Origin: Streptomyces sp. 8K308 | GTDB taxonomy: Bacteria; Actinomycetota; Actinomycetes; Streptomycetales; Streptomycetaceae | Reading direction: 5' to 3' | Assembly (NCBI RefSeq): GCF_004348315.1 | Contig: NZ_SMKC01000010.1 | Coordinates: forward strand, 1-55,192 | Length of the DNA stretch: 55,192 bases | In this document: positions 12,186 through 23,179 of the stretch, piece after piece | How positions within the stretch are numbered: position 1 is the stretch's first letter | How the letters are laid out: each line of letters begins with the position of its first letter | Notes under the pieces: generated by a model | Seen by the model: the letters and a program-made list of their open reading frames with translations, nothing else | Told to the model about the DNA's origin: nothing | The model's database searches: none | Program-made: the position numbers and the translations under genes

Positions 12186-12875
12186 ATGACCGGACCCACG
12201 GCCGACCTCGCCGGCCTCAACGACGCCACGGACCGCCTCGTCGCCGACGTCGCCACCCTGGACGACGCGGCGGTCGCCGGTTCCTCCCACCTTCCCGGCT
12301 GGACCCGCGGCCACGTGCTCGCCCACCTCGCGCGCAACGCCGACGCTCTGGTGAACGTGTTCCAGGGCCGCCCCATGTACCCCAGCCTCGAGGCCAGGAA
12401 CGCCGACATCGAGCGCGACGCCCCGCGCCCGCTCGCCGTCCACCTCGCCGACCTGCGGGACAGCGCCGACCGGCTCGCCACCGCCGCCGCCGGGCTCACC
12501 GACGACGAGTGGCGAGCGGTCGTGACGCTGCGCGACGGCCAGCGGGACGCGGCCGCCGTCATCCCGCTCCGCCGCTGGGTCGAGATCGAGCTGCACGGCA
12601 TCGACCTCGACATCGGCCGCACCATCGCCAGCCTGTCGAGCGCCTTCCTCGACCGCGCGCCCGACTACCTCGCCCGCCGCCTGGCCGACCACCCCGCCGT
12701 GCCGCCCCTCGAGCTGCGCGCCGAGGACGGCCGCAGCTGGCGGACCGGCCGAGCCGGCGCGGAGCCGCAGGTCGTCGTCGGCACCACGGCCGCGCTCGTC
12801 GGTTGGCTCAGCGGCCGCACCGCGGGCAGCGGCCTCACCACCGCGGAACCGCTCCCCGAGCTGCCCGGCCTCTGA
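12186..12875 (+). CDS. maleylpyruvate isomerase family mycothiol-dependent enzyme
   Basis: A 229-residue member of the MDMPI/DinB-like four-helix family (TIGR03083). Residues SHLPGWTRGHVLAHLARNADAL (about 35-56) include the His and surrounding residues that hold the divalent metal, with further ligands expected around VEIELHGIDLDIG (about 140). Members use mycothiol as a thiol cofactor in isomerase or transferase reactions; the real substrate of this copy cannot be inferred. The ATG at 12186 is chosen because a -10 box ends 7 nt upstream; a GTG at 12177 would overlap it. It is divergent from uvrA and is followed 34 nt later by an MBL-fold gene in the same direction, so the two may be co-expressed. 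Confidence 0.85.
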   Translation: MTGPTADLAGLNDATDRLVADVATLDDAAVAGSSHLPGWTRGHVLAHLARNADALVNVFQGRPMYPSLEARNADIERDAPRPLAVHLADLRDSADRLATAAAGLTDDEWRAVVTLRDGQRDAAAVIPLRRWVEIELHGIDLDIGRTIASLSSAFLDRAPDYLARRLADHPAVPPLELRAEDGRSWRTGRAGAEPQVVVGTTAALVGWLSGRTAGSGLTTAEPLPELPGL

Positions 12876-12909
12876 CCGTGGGCCGCGTCGCTGTAGCAGA
12901 CTGACGGCC

Positions 12910-13566
12910 ATGGCCTACACCGGAAACGTCACGGTCGGACAGCCGGCCGACACCCACGAGCTCGCCAAGCTGATCATCTCCAAGGTCGCCGTCGGCCCCA
13001 TGGAGAACAACGCCTACCTGCTGCGTTGCCGTGAGACCGGCGAGCAGCTGCTGATCGACGCGGCCAACGAGGCCCCCACCCTGCTCAGCCTGATCGGCCA
13101 GGACGGCCTCGCCACCGTCGTCACCACCCACCGGCACGGCGACCACTGGCAGGCGCTGGCCGAGGTCGTCGGCGCCACCGGGGCCCGCACCCTGGCCGGC
13201 CGGCACGACGCCGAGGGCATCCCGGTCCCCACCGAGGTGCTCGTCGACGACGGGGACGAGATCACCGTCGGCGCCTGCCGGCTCACCGCGCGCCACCTCG
13301 TCGGCCACACCCCGGGGTCCATCGCCCTCGTCTACGACGACCCCGACGGCCACCCCCATCTCTTCACCGGCGACTGCCTCTTCCCCGGCGGCGTCGGCAA
13401 CACCCACGGCGACCCCGAGGCATTCGCCAGCCTGCTGCGCGACGTCGAGACCAAGCTCTTCGACCGGCTCCCCGACGAGACCTGGGTCTACCCGGGACAC
13501 GGCAACGACACCACACTCGGCGCCGAGCGCCCCAAGCTCCCCGAGTGGCGCGAACGCGGTTGGTGA
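12910..13566 (+). CDS. MBL-fold metallohydrolase (glyoxalase II-like)
   Basis: A 218-residue metallo-beta-lactamase-fold hydrolase. THRHGDHW (about residues 75-82) is the HxHxDH metal motif; HLVGHTPGS, FTGDCLFPG and VYPGHG supply the other His and Asp ligands, matching the glyoxalase II subgroup that cleaves thioesters. In actinomycetes such enzymes often act on mycothiol conjugates, and the preceding gene is a mycothiol-dependent family member, but this link is an inference. The ATG at 12910 has no clear Shine-Dalgarno. The uvrC promoter begins 18 nt behind the stop, so uvrC is separately controlled. Confidence 0.85.
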   Translation: MAYTGNVTVGQPADTHELAKLIISKVAVGPMENNAYLLRCRETGEQLLIDAANEAPTLLSLIGQDGLATVVTTHRHGDHWQALAEVVGATGARTLAGRHDAEGIPVPTEVLVDDGDEITVGACRLTARHLVGHTPGSIALVYDDPDGHPHLFTGDCLFPGGVGNTHGDPEAFASLLRDVETKLFDRLPDETWVYPGHGNDTTLGAERPKLPEWRERGW

Positions 13567-13583
13567 CGTGCGCCGTTCACTGA

Positions 13584-13606
13584 CTGTCAGCCCCCGGCAG
13601 TAGGGT
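13584..13606 (+). promoter_or_regulatory. PafBC-type damage promoter of uvrC
   Basis: CTGTCAGCC (13584-13592), 8 nt, TAGGGT (13601-13606), then 7 nt to the uvrC ATG. It keeps TGTCAG, the 8-nt gap and the TANNNT -10 box, and predicts a leaderless transcript. Confidence 0.75.
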
Positions 13607-13613
13607 GGCGCAC

Positions 13614-15587
13614 ATGGCCGATCCTTCCAGCTACCGCCCGCAGCCGGGCGAGATCCCCGACTCGCCGGGCGTCTACCGCTTCCGCGACGACCACCGTCGG
13701 GTGATCTACGTGGGGAAGGCCAAGAGCCTGCGTCAGAGGCTCTCCTCCTACTTCCAGGACATCAGCGGCCTGCACCCCAGGACCGCCACCATGGTCACCA
13801 CGGCCGCCTCGGTGGAGTGGACGGTGGTCGCCACCGAGGTCGAGGCGCTCCAGCTCGAGTACTCCTGGATCAAGGAGTACGACCCCAGGTTCAACGTCAA
13901 GTACCGGGACGACAAGAGCTACCCGTCGCTCGCCGTCACGATGAACGAGGAGATCCCCAGGGCCCAGGTGATGCGCGGCCCCAAGCGCAAGGGCGTGCGC
14001 TACTTCGGCCCCTACGCCCACGCCTGGGCCATCCGGGAGACGGTCGACCTGCTGCTGCGGGTCTTCCCCGTCCGCACCTGCTCCGCCGGGGTCTTCAAGC
14101 GCGCCGCGGCGGTCGGGCGCCCCTGCCTCCTGGGGTACATCGACAAGTGCTCGGCGCCCTGCGTCGGCCGCGTCACCCCCGAGGAACACCGCGCCCTCGC
14201 CGAGGAGTTCTGCGACTTCATGGCCGGCCGCACCGGCACCTACCTGCGCCGCCTCGAGCAGGAGATGCACGAGGCCGCCGAGGAGCTCGAGTACGAGCGC
14301 GCCGGCCGTCTGCGGGACGACATCGAGGCCCTCAAGCGGGCCCTGGAGAAGAACGCCGTCGTCCTCGCCGACGCCACCGACGCCGACCTCGTCGCCCTCG
14401 CCGAGGACGAGCTCGAGGCGGCCGTGCAGATCTTCCACGTGCGCGGCGGCCGGGTGCGCGGCCAGCGGGGCTGGGTCACCGACCGGGTCGCCAACCTCTC
14501 CACGGCCGAGCTGGTCGAGAGTGCCCTCACCCAGCTCTACGGAGAGGAGCGCGGCGAGGCCGTGCCCCGGGAGGTCCTGGTGCCCGCCCTGCCCGAGCCG
14601 CCCGAGCCGGTCGCCGACTGGCTCAGCGAGCGCCGCGGCTCTCGGGTCAGCCTGCGGGTGCCCCAGCGCGGCGACAAGAAGGACCTGATGACCACGGTCG
14701 AGCGCAACGCCCAGCAGGCGCTCGCCCTGCACAAGACCAAGCGCGCCTCCGACCTCACCACCAGGTCCCGCGCCCTCGAGGAGATCGCCGAGGCTCTCGG
14801 CCTCGACTCGGCGCCGCTGCGCATCGAGTGCTTCGACGTCTCCCACCTCCAGGGCGACGACGTGGTCGCCTCCATGGTCGTCTTCGAGGACGGCCTGGCC
14901 CGCAAGAGCGAGTACCGGCGGTTTGAGATCAAGAGCTTCGCCGGCCAGGACGACGTGCGCGCCATGCACGAGGTCGTCTCCCGGCGCTTCCGCCGCTATC
15001 TCCGCGAGCGCGAGAAGACCGGCGAGTGGGCCGTGGAGGAACCGGAGGACGAGGTTCCCGCGTCCCTCCGCACGGAGGACGGCCGCCCCAAGCGCTTCGC
15101 CTACCCGCCCCAGCTCGTGGTGGTGGACGGCGGACAGCCGCAGGTGGCCGCCGCCCGCCGGGCCATGGACGACCTCGGCATCGACGACGTCGCCGTCTGC
15201 GGCCTCGCCAAGCGGCTCGAGGAGGTATGGCTGCCGGGCGAGGAGGATCCGGTGATTCTGCCGCGCACCAGCGAGGGCCTGTACCTGCTGCAGCGCGTCC
15301 GGGACGAGGCGCACCGCTTCGCCATCCGCTATCAGCGCGGAAAGCGGTCACAATCGATAAGGAAGGGTCCCCTCGACACCGTCACCGGACTCGGGGAGGC
15401 CCGCAAGAAGGCCCTGCTCAAGCACTTCGGCTCGGTCAAGCGGCTCCGCGCCGCCACGGTCGAGGAGATCTGCGAGGTGCCCGGCATCGGCCGCAAGACC
15501 GCGGAGACGGTCGCCGCCGCGCTCGCCGCGAGCGGCCAGGTCGCCCCAGCGGTCAACACCGCCACCGGCGAGATCGTCGACGACTGA
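13614..15587 (+). CDS. uvrC: excinuclease ABC subunit C
   Basis: A 657-residue dual-incision endonuclease of nucleotide excision repair. The N-terminal GIY-YIG domain (PGVYRFRDD...[14 protein letters not shown], residues 17-50) makes the 3' cut. A UVR motif ([18 protein letters not shown], about 225) contacts UvrB. The RNase-H-like domain from about 400 ([20 protein letters not shown]) makes the 5' cut. Two helix-hairpin-helix repeats end the protein ([33 protein letters not shown]). The ATG at 13614 is preferred over GTG at 13605, which overlaps the -10 box. A short run of rare codons (TCA CAA TCG ATA AGG, near 15350) lies just before the C-terminal helix-hairpin-helix region. It is followed by rapZ after 90 nt. 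Confidence 0.97.
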   Translation: MADPSSYRPQPGEIPDSPGVYRFRDDHRRVIYVGKAKSLRQRLSSYFQDISGLHPRTATMVTTAASVEWTVVATEVEALQLEYSWIKEYDPRFNVKYRDDKSYPSLAVTMNEEIPRAQVMRGPKRKGVRYFGPYAHAWAIRETVDLLLRVFPVRTCSAGVFKRAAAVGRPCLLGYIDKCSAPCVGRVTPEEHRALAEEFCDFMAGRTGTYLRRLEQEMHEAAEELEYERAGRLRDDIEALKRALEKNAVVLADATDADLVALAEDELEAAVQIFHVRGGRVRGQRGWVTDRVANLSTAELVESALTQLYGEERGEAVPREVLVPALPEPPEPVADWLSERRGSRVSLRVPQRGDKKDLMTTVERNAQQALALHKTKRASDLTTRSRALEEIAEALGLDSAPLRIECFDVSHLQGDDVVASMVVFEDGLARKSEYRRFEIKSFAGQDDVRAMHEVVSRRFRRYLREREKTGEWAVEEPEDEVPASLRTEDGRPKRFAYPPQLVVVDGGQPQVAAARRAMDDLGIDDVAVCGLAKRLEEVWLPGEEDPVILPRTSEGLYLLQRVRDEAHRFAIRYQRGKRSQSIRKGPLDTVTGLGEARKKALLKHFGSVKRLRAATVEEICEVPGIGRKTAETVAAALAASGQVAPAVNTATGEIVDD

Positions 15588-15677
15588 GCCGGCGGCACGC
15601 CTGGCGGTGGGCGCCCGGCACGGGCGCGGCCCACCACGCGACCATCACAGAGAACAGACAGGCGGGGGACAGCAGAC

Positions 15678-16598
15678 ATGAGTGAGCAGACAAGAGGCGA
15701 AGAACAGGCCCCGTCGCCGCCCGGCGACGAGGTCGTCACCATCCCCGAGCTGGTGATCATCACCGGCATGTCAGGCGCCGGCCGCAGCACCGCGGCCAAG
15801 TGCCTGGAGGACCTCGGCTGGTTCGTCGTGGACAACCTGCCGCCGGCCCTCATCCCGACCATGGTCGACCTCGGCGCCCGCTCCCAGGGCAACGTTGCGC
15901 GCATCGCCGTCGTGGTCGACGTCCGCGGCCGCAGCTTCTTTGACAGCCTCCGCGAGTCCCTGAGCGACCTGGCGGCCAAGGGCGTCACCCGGCGCGTCGT
16001 CTTCCTTGAGGCCTCGGACAACGCGCTGGTGCAGCGCTTCGAGTCGGTCCGCCGACCGCACCCGCTGCAGGGCGACGGCCGGATCGTCGACGGCATCGCC
16101 GCCGAGCGCGACCTGCTGCGCGAGCTGCGCGGCGACGCCGACCTGGTCATCGACACCTCCAACCTCAACGTGCACGAGCTGCGCGCCAAGATGGACGCCC
16201 AGTTCACCAGCGGTGACGAGCCGGAACTGCGCGCCACCGTGATGTCCTTCGGGTACAAGTACGGCCTGCCGGTGGACGCCGACCACGTCGTGGACTGCCG
16301 GTTCCTGCCCAACCCGCACTGGGTGCCCGAGCTGCGGCCCTACACCGGCACCAGCGAGGAGGTCGCCGGCTACGTGTTCAACCAGCCGGGCGCCAAGGAG
16401 TTCCTCGACCGGTACGCGGAGCTGCTGCAGCTGATCGCCAGCGGCTACCGCCGCGAGGGCAAGCGCTACGTCACCATCGCCGTCGGCTGCACCGGCGGCA
16501 AGCACCGCAGCGTCGCCATGTCGGAGCGGCTGGCCCGCCGGCTGGCCGCGGAAGGGATCGAGACGGTCGTGGTCCACCGGGACATGGGGCGCGAATAG
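15678..16598 (+). CDS. rapZ: RNase adapter RapZ / P-loop nucleotide-binding protein
   Basis: A 306-residue protein of the RapZ (YvcJ) family. Walker A GMSGAGRST is at about residue 30, VVDNLPP follows, and the C-terminal half holds the conserved FGYKYGLP, DCRFLPNPHWVPELRPYTG and GCTGGKHRSVAMSERLARRL segments. E. coli RapZ binds GlcN6P and directs decay of the GlmZ sRNA; in actinobacteria, which lack that sRNA, the role is not established. It is the first gene of the conserved rapZ-yvcK-whiA operon: yvcK starts 3 nt after its stop. The ATG at 15678 follows a GGCGGGGGA stretch. Confidence 0.93.
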   Translation: MSEQTRGEEQAPSPPGDEVVTIPELVIITGMSGAGRSTAAKCLEDLGWFVVDNLPPALIPTMVDLGARSQGNVARIAVVVDVRGRSFFDSLRESLSDLAAKGVTRRVVFLEASDNALVQRFESVRRPHPLQGDGRIVDGIAAERDLLRELRGDADLVIDTSNLNVHELRAKMDAQFTSGDEPELRATVMSFGYKYGLPVDADHVVDCRFLPNPHWVPELRPYTGTSEEVAGYVFNQPGAKEFLDRYAELLQLIASGYRREGKRYVTIAVGCTGGKHRSVAMSERLARRLAAEGIETVVVHRDMGRE

Positions 16599-16600
16599 GA

Positions 16601-17658
16601 ATGCCGCGCAAGGGGCTCCGGCAGCGCCGGACAGCGGACGTGGTCGGTCGCGCCAGGCGCGGCGGCAGGCCGCGGAGCGGGCGCCGGGCGCAGCCCAAGG
16701 TCGTCGCGCTCGGCGGCGGCATGGGGCTGGCGGCCTCGCTGGCCGCGCTGCGCCGGATCACCGGCGACCTGACCGCCGTGGTCACGGTCGCCGACGACGG
16801 CGGGTCGAGCGGCCGGCTGCGCGCCGAGCTCGGCGTCCTGCCGCCCGGCGACCTCCGCAAGGCGCTGGCCGCCCTGTGCGGCGACGACGACTGGGGGCGC
16901 ACCTGGTCCGAGGTGGTGCAGCACCGCTTCAAGAGCGAGGGCGCCCTGCACGACCACGCCGTGGGTAACCTGCTGATCGTCGCCCTGTGGGAGCAGCTCG
17001 GCGACCACGTCCGCGCCCTCGACCTGGTCGGCAAGCTGCTCGGCGCGCACGGCAGGGTGCTGCCGATGTCCGCCGTGCCGCTTGAGCTCGAGGCGCTGGT
17101 CCGCGGCCACGAGCCGACCCGTCCTGAGGAGCTGAGCCGGGTCAGGGGCCAGGTGGCGGTGGCGCTCACCCCTGGCGAGGTGCGGCAGGTCATGCTGGTG
17201 CCGTCCGGCCCGCCAGCGGTCCCCGAGGCCGTCGAGGCGGTGCTCGACGCCGACTGGGTGGTGCTCGGCCCGGGGTCCTGGTTCTCCTCCGTCATCCCAC
17301 ATCTGTTGGTCCCGGAACTGCTCGACGCCCTGACCCGCACCAAGGCGCGCCGGGTGCTCTCGCTCAACCTGGCCCCGCAACCCGGCGAAACTGATGGCTT
17401 CTCCCCGCAGCGTCATGTGGAGGTTTTGGTACAACACGCCCCTAAACTCGCCTTCGACGTGGTGCTGGCAGACCAGGCCGCCGTCCCGGACCAGGAGAGC
17501 CTGAGCCGGGCCGCCGAGCGTCTTGGGGCCAGGGTCGAGCTGGCGCCGGTGGCCGCGGCCGGGGGCATGCCGGACGGGGCGGTGTCCCCGAGGCACGACC
17601 CGGAGCTGTTGGCGGCCGCGTACGACCGTATTTTTCGGATGCATGGAAGGATCGGCCC

Positions 17659-17668
<10 letters not shown>
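16601..17668 (+). CDS. yvcK: YvcK/CofD-like gluconeogenesis factor
   Basis: A 355-residue protein of the YvcK (GlmR) family. The nucleotide-sugar-binding region [21 protein letters not shown] (about 28-48) is followed by [15 protein letters not shown] and [12 protein letters not shown], all diagnostic. In Bacillus and mycobacteria this protein binds UDP-GlcNAc and directs carbon into cell-wall precursor synthesis. It has an Arg-rich N-terminus of about 25 residues not present in all homologues. The ATG lies 3 nt after rapZ and the end overlaps whiA by 10 nt, so the three genes are translationally linked. Confidence 0.92.
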
Positions 17669-19832
<2,164 letters not shown>

Positions 19833-19866
19833 CCAGGCGCTGAAGACCCCGTCGGAGTAGTAGGAG

Positions 19867-19897
19867 CAGGGGCCCGCGGCGCGCGCCGCGGGCCCTG
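19867..19897 (+). terminator. hairpin terminator after gap
   Basis: GGCCCGCGGC (19871-19880) pairs with GCCGCGGGCC (19885-19894) around GCGC, and the stem extends outward by CAG/CTG with one bulged G. It ends exactly where the inverted-repeat element begins. Confidence 0.8.
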
Positions 19898-20169
19898 GGG
19901 CCTGTCTTCCGGATCTTCGCGGGCTCGCGACGAGCCCCCAGCCTGGCGGCTGGGAGGTACCCCCAGGCATCCCGGCTGGCCGCGTTGCCGCACGCCGCGG
20001 AGCGGCATATGGACACCGCGTGCGAGTACGACCACGTACGAGCTGCGCTGCTGTCGATGTGCGGCTCCGCCGCGTGGGGCGCCTTGCCAGCGAATGGGGG
20101 CACCTCCCAGCGTCAGCTGGGGGAGCCATCCGCCGCTCGCTGATCCACGAAGATCCAAAAGACAGGCCC
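19898..20169. mobile_element. 272-bp fold-back MITE-like element between gap and pgk
   Basis: The ends are inverted repeats: the left begins GGGCCTGTCTT-CC-GGATCTTCG and the right, read on the other strand, GGGCCTGTCTT-TT-GGATCTTCG (20 of 23 positions agree). Inside, the arms continue as imperfect complements, e.g. GCTGGGAGGTACCCCC (left) against GCTGGGAGGTGCCCCC (right, minus strand) and CGGAGCGGCATATGGACA against CGGAGCCGCACATCGACA, so nearly the whole element is one palindrome. No transposase frame is present. This matches non-autonomous miniature elements mobilised in trans. A target duplication is not clear (TG on both sides at most). Confidence 0.75.
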
Positions 20170-20204
20170 TGGCACACCAGCCCCCAGGAGCCGGAACACA
20201 CACC

Positions 20205-21407
20205 ATGCAGACGATTGACGATCTTCAGGTCGCCGGGCAGCGGGTCTTCGTCCGCGCCGACCTCAACGTCCCGCTCGACGGCGAGACCATCACCGACGAC
20301 GGCCGCATCCGGGCCGCCGTGCCGACCATCACCAAGCTCGCCGAGGCGGGCGCCAAGGTGATCGTGGCCTCCCACCTCGGCCGCCCCAAGGGCGCGCCCG
20401 AGCCGCGGTACTCGCTGGCCCCCGTCGCCCGGCGGCTCGGCGAACTGCTCGGCAGGCCCGTCGCGTTCGCCACCGACACCGTCGGCGAGAGCGCCACCGC
20501 CACCGTCGCCTCGCTCGCCGAGGGACAGGTCGCGCTCCTCGAGAACCTCCGCTTCAACCCCGGCGAGACCAGCAAGGACGACGCCGAGCGCGGCGCCTTC
20601 GCCGACCAGCTCGCGGCCCTCGCCGACGCCTACGTCGGCGACGGCTTCGGCGCCGTCCACCGCAGGCACGCCTCCGTCTTCGACCTCCCCGGCCGGCTGC
20701 CGCGCGCCGCCGGCGGCCTGATCGCCACCGAGGTCGGCGTGCTGCGCCAGCTCACCGAGAACGTGTCGCGCCCCTACGCGGTGGTGCTCGGCGGCGCCAA
20801 GGTCTCCGACAAGCTCGGCGTCATCGCCCACCTCCTCCAGCGCGCCGACCGCATCCTGATCGGCGGCGGCATGGCCTACACCTTCCTCAAGGCCCAGGGC
20901 CATGAGGTCGGCGACTCGCTGCTCCAGGAGGACCAGATCCCGGCCGTCCAGGGCTACCTGGAGCAGGCGAAGGAGCGCGGCGTCGAGTTCGTGCTCCCGG
21001 TCGACGTGGTCGCCACCAAGGAGTTCCCCGACCTGTCGAGCAAGGCGCCGGTCGAGGCATCGGTGGTGCCCGCCGACGCCATCCCGGCCGGGCTGATGGG
21101 CCTGGACATCGGCCCGGAGACCAGGAAGCTGTACGCGGCCAAGCTCGCCGACGCCGCCACCGTGTTCTGGAACGGCCCGATGGGCGTCTTCGAACACCCC
21201 GACCTCGCCGAGGGGACCAGGGCCGTGGCCCAGGCCCTGGTGGACAGCTCCGCCTTCAGCGTCGTCGGCGGCGGCGACTCGGCCGCGGCCGTCCGTATCC
21301 TCGGCTTCGACGAGGCGGCCTTCGGTCACATCTCGACCGGCGGCGGCGCCAGCCTCGAATACCTGGAGGGCAAGACCCTCCCCGGCCTCGCCGCACTGGA
21401 GGACTGA
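20205..21407 (+). CDS. pgk: phosphoglycerate kinase
   Basis: A 400-residue enzyme transferring phosphate from 1,3-bisphosphoglycerate to ADP. The VRADLNVPLDG substrate motif is at residues 17-27, ASHLGRPKGAPE near 60, LLENLRFNPGE near 110, and the nucleotide-binding GGGDSAAAV near 360. The ATG at 20205 follows CAGGAG by 14 nt; the longer frame from 20094 reads through the inserted element and is rejected. tpiA begins 3 nt after the stop, so pgk and tpiA are one operon. Its promoter must lie inside or just after the MITE-like element, or transcription must cross it. Confidence 0.96.
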   Translation: MQTIDDLQVAGQRVFVRADLNVPLDGETITDDGRIRAAVPTITKLAEAGAKVIVASHLGRPKGAPEPRYSLAPVARRLGELLGRPVAFATDTVGESATATVASLAEGQVALLENLRFNPGETSKDDAERGAFADQLAALADAYVGDGFGAVHRRHASVFDLPGRLPRAAGGLIATEVGVLRQLTENVSRPYAVVLGGAKVSDKLGVIAHLLQRADRILIGGGMAYTFLKAQGHEVGDSLLQEDQIPAVQGYLEQAKERGVEFVLPVDVVATKEFPDLSSKAPVEASVVPADAIPAGLMGLDIGPETRKLYAAKLADAATVFWNGPMGVFEHPDLAEGTRAVAQALVDSSAFSVVGGGDSAAAVRILGFDEAAFGHISTGGGASLEYLEGKTLPGLAALED

Positions 21408-21410
21408 ACC

Positions 21411-22196
21411 ATGGCCACCGCGTCTTCGCGAACCCCGCTGATGGCGGGCAACTGGAAGATGAACCTCAACCACCTGGAGGCCATCGCCCACGTACAGAAG
21501 CTGGCCTTCGCCCTCTCCGACAAGGACTACGACGCCGTCGAGGTCGCCGTCCTGCCGCCGTTCACCGACCTGCGGTCTGTGCAGACCCTGGTCGACGGCG
21601 ACAAGCTCAAGATCAGGTACGGTGCCCAGGACATCTCGGCCCACGACTCGGGCGCCTACACCGGAGAGATCTCCGGGCCCATGCTGGCCAAGCTGAACTG
21701 CACCTACGTCGTGATCGGCCACTCCGAGCGCCGGCAGTACCACGGCGAGGACGAGGCGACCTGCAACGCCAAGGTCAAGGCCGCCTACCGGCACGGGCTC
21801 ACCCCGATCCTCTGCGTCGGCGAGCCGCTCGAGGTCCGCAAGGCCGGCACCCACGTCGAGCACACCCTCGCCCAGCTCGACGGGGCCCTGAAGGACGTGC
21901 CGGCCGCCCAGGCCGAGTCCATCGTCATCGCCTACGAGCCGGTCTGGGCCATCGGCACCGGCGAGGTCGCCACCCCGGAGGACGCGCAGGAGGTGTGCGC
22001 GGCGATCAGGGCCAGGCTCGCGGAGCTCTACGACGGCTCGCTTGCCGAGCAGGTGCGCATCCAGTACGGCGGCTCAGTCAAGGCGGGAAACGTGTCCGCG
22101 ATCATGGCCAAGCCGGACGTGGACGGGGCCCTGGTCGGGGGTGCCGCGCTGGACGCCGACGAGTTCGTCAAGATCGTTCGGTTCCGCGACCAGTAG
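21411..22196 (+). CDS. tpiA: triosephosphate isomerase
   Basis: A 261-residue TIM barrel interconverting dihydroxyacetone phosphate and glyceraldehyde-3-phosphate. MAGNWKMNL (about 10-18) holds the catalytic Lys, [10 protein letters not shown] (about 98) the His, [10 protein letters not shown] (about 170) the catalytic Glu and hinge of loop 6, and [11 protein letters not shown] the phosphate site. ATG at 21411, 3 nt after pgk. secG follows after 140 nt. Confidence 0.96.
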   Translation: MATASSRTPLMAGNWKMNLNHLEAIAHVQKLAFALSDKDYDAVEVAVLPPFTDLRSVQTLVDGDKLKIRYGAQDISAHDSGAYTGEISGPMLAKLNCTYVVIGHSERRQYHGEDEATCNAKVKAAYRHGLTPILCVGEPLEVRKAGTHVEHTLAQLDGALKDVPAAQAESIVIAYEPVWAIGTGEVATPEDAQEVCAAIRARLAELYDGSLAEQVRIQYGGSVKAGNVSAIMAKPDVDGALVGGAALDADEFVKIVRFRDQ

Positions 22197-22336
22197 AAGA
22201 GCGACCAGTAGAATCAGTTAAATCGGCACCGCGCGGTACGCTGTCCGGGGCCGGCCGGTGCGGTGGGTAGCCGCGAGGTCGGCCCAAGGCAGAGATCACT
22301 TGTCCGTGCGACGTTGTTGAGAGAGTTGGTCCAGTC

Positions 22337-22567
22337 GTGGAAACGGCGTTCCAGATCGCGCTGATCATCTTCAGCTTCCTGTTGGCCTTGCTCGTGCTCA
22401 TGCACAAGGGAAAGGGCGGCGGTCTCTCCGACATGTTCGGCGGAGGCATGCAGTCCTCGGTCGGCGGTTCGTCGGTCGCCGAGCGGAACCTGGACCGGAT
22501 CACGGTGGTGGTCGGCCTCATCTGGTTCGGGATCGTCGTGATCCTGGGCCTGTTGATGAGGTCCTGA
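22337..22567 (+). CDS. secG: preprotein translocase subunit SecG
   Basis: A 76-residue membrane protein of the SecYEG channel. Two transmembrane segments (FQIALIIFSFLLALLVLMH at 5-23 and ITVVVGLIWFGIVVILGLLM at 56-75) flank a cytoplasmic loop GKGGGLSDMFGGGMQSS typical of SecG. GTG start; the Shine-Dalgarno is weak (GAGAG). Position after tpiA is the standard actinobacterial arrangement. Confidence 0.92.
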   Translation: METAFQIALIIFSFLLALLVLMHKGKGGGLSDMFGGGMQSSVGGSSVAERNLDRITVVVGLIWFGIVVILGLLMRS

Positions 22568-22674
22568 CGACGGCCTGGCCATGAACCGGTAAGTCAGTAA
22601 CTCGAAGCACTGGACGTGCGTTGAGCCTTGCATAAACTGAGGACTTCGCAGGATGTCAGGCAGGAGTAACGACC

Positions 22675-23010
22675 GTGGCAGGTGGCAACGCGATCCGGGG
22701 TAGCCGGGTCGGCGCGGGGCCCATGGGTGAGGCCGAGCGCGGCGAGTCCGCTCCTCGGCTGAGGGTCTCCTTCTGGTGTGCGAACGGGCACGAGACACAG
22801 CCCAGCTTCGCGAGCGACGCACAGATTCCGGACACCTGGGACTGCCCGCGCTGCGGCTTCCCGGCCGGCACCGAGCGGGACTCGCCCCCGGACCCACCGC
22901 GCACCGAGCCGTACAAGACGCACCTCGCTTATGTCCGCGAGCGCCGCAGCGACGCCGACGGCGAGGCGATCCTCGCCGAGGCGCTGGCCAAGCTGCGCGG
23001 CGAGATCTGA
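22675..23010 (+). CDS. rbpA: RNA polymerase-binding protein RbpA
   Basis: A 111-residue actinobacterial transcription factor that binds RNA polymerase and the principal sigma factor and stimulates open-complex formation. The zinc-ribbon-like core SFWCANGHE...WDCPRCGFPAG (about 33-65) carries Cys/His ligands; the C-terminal helix (SDADGEAILAEALAKLRGEI) is the sigma-interaction domain. GTG at 22675 follows AGGAG by about 7 nt. A promoter-like TAAACT lies at about 22633. Monocistronic, with a strong terminator behind it. Confidence 0.93.
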   Translation: MAGGNAIRGSRVGAGPMGEAERGESAPRLRVSFWCANGHETQPSFASDAQIPDTWDCPRCGFPAGTERDSPPDPPRTEPYKTHLAYVRERRSDADGEAILAEALAKLRGEI

Positions 23011-23058
23011 GCGCCTGGGCGCGTCCGTTCCCCATCACACGCGAGCACACGCGTCCTT

Positions 23059-23099
23059 CGGGCCCGGGCCCCGGTTTCACCCACCGGGGCCCGGGCCCG
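23059..23099 (+). terminator. strong hairpin terminator after rbpA
   Basis: A 16-bp perfect GC stem (23059-23074 with 23084-23099) with a 9-nt loop TTTCACCCA. Confidence 0.85.
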
Positions 23100-23179
23100 T
23101 CGCGTACCCACCCGAGGGCGATCGACTAGCGTTGCGCGCGAGGTGGGAACAGCGAGACGGACGGATGGGTTGACCGGGT

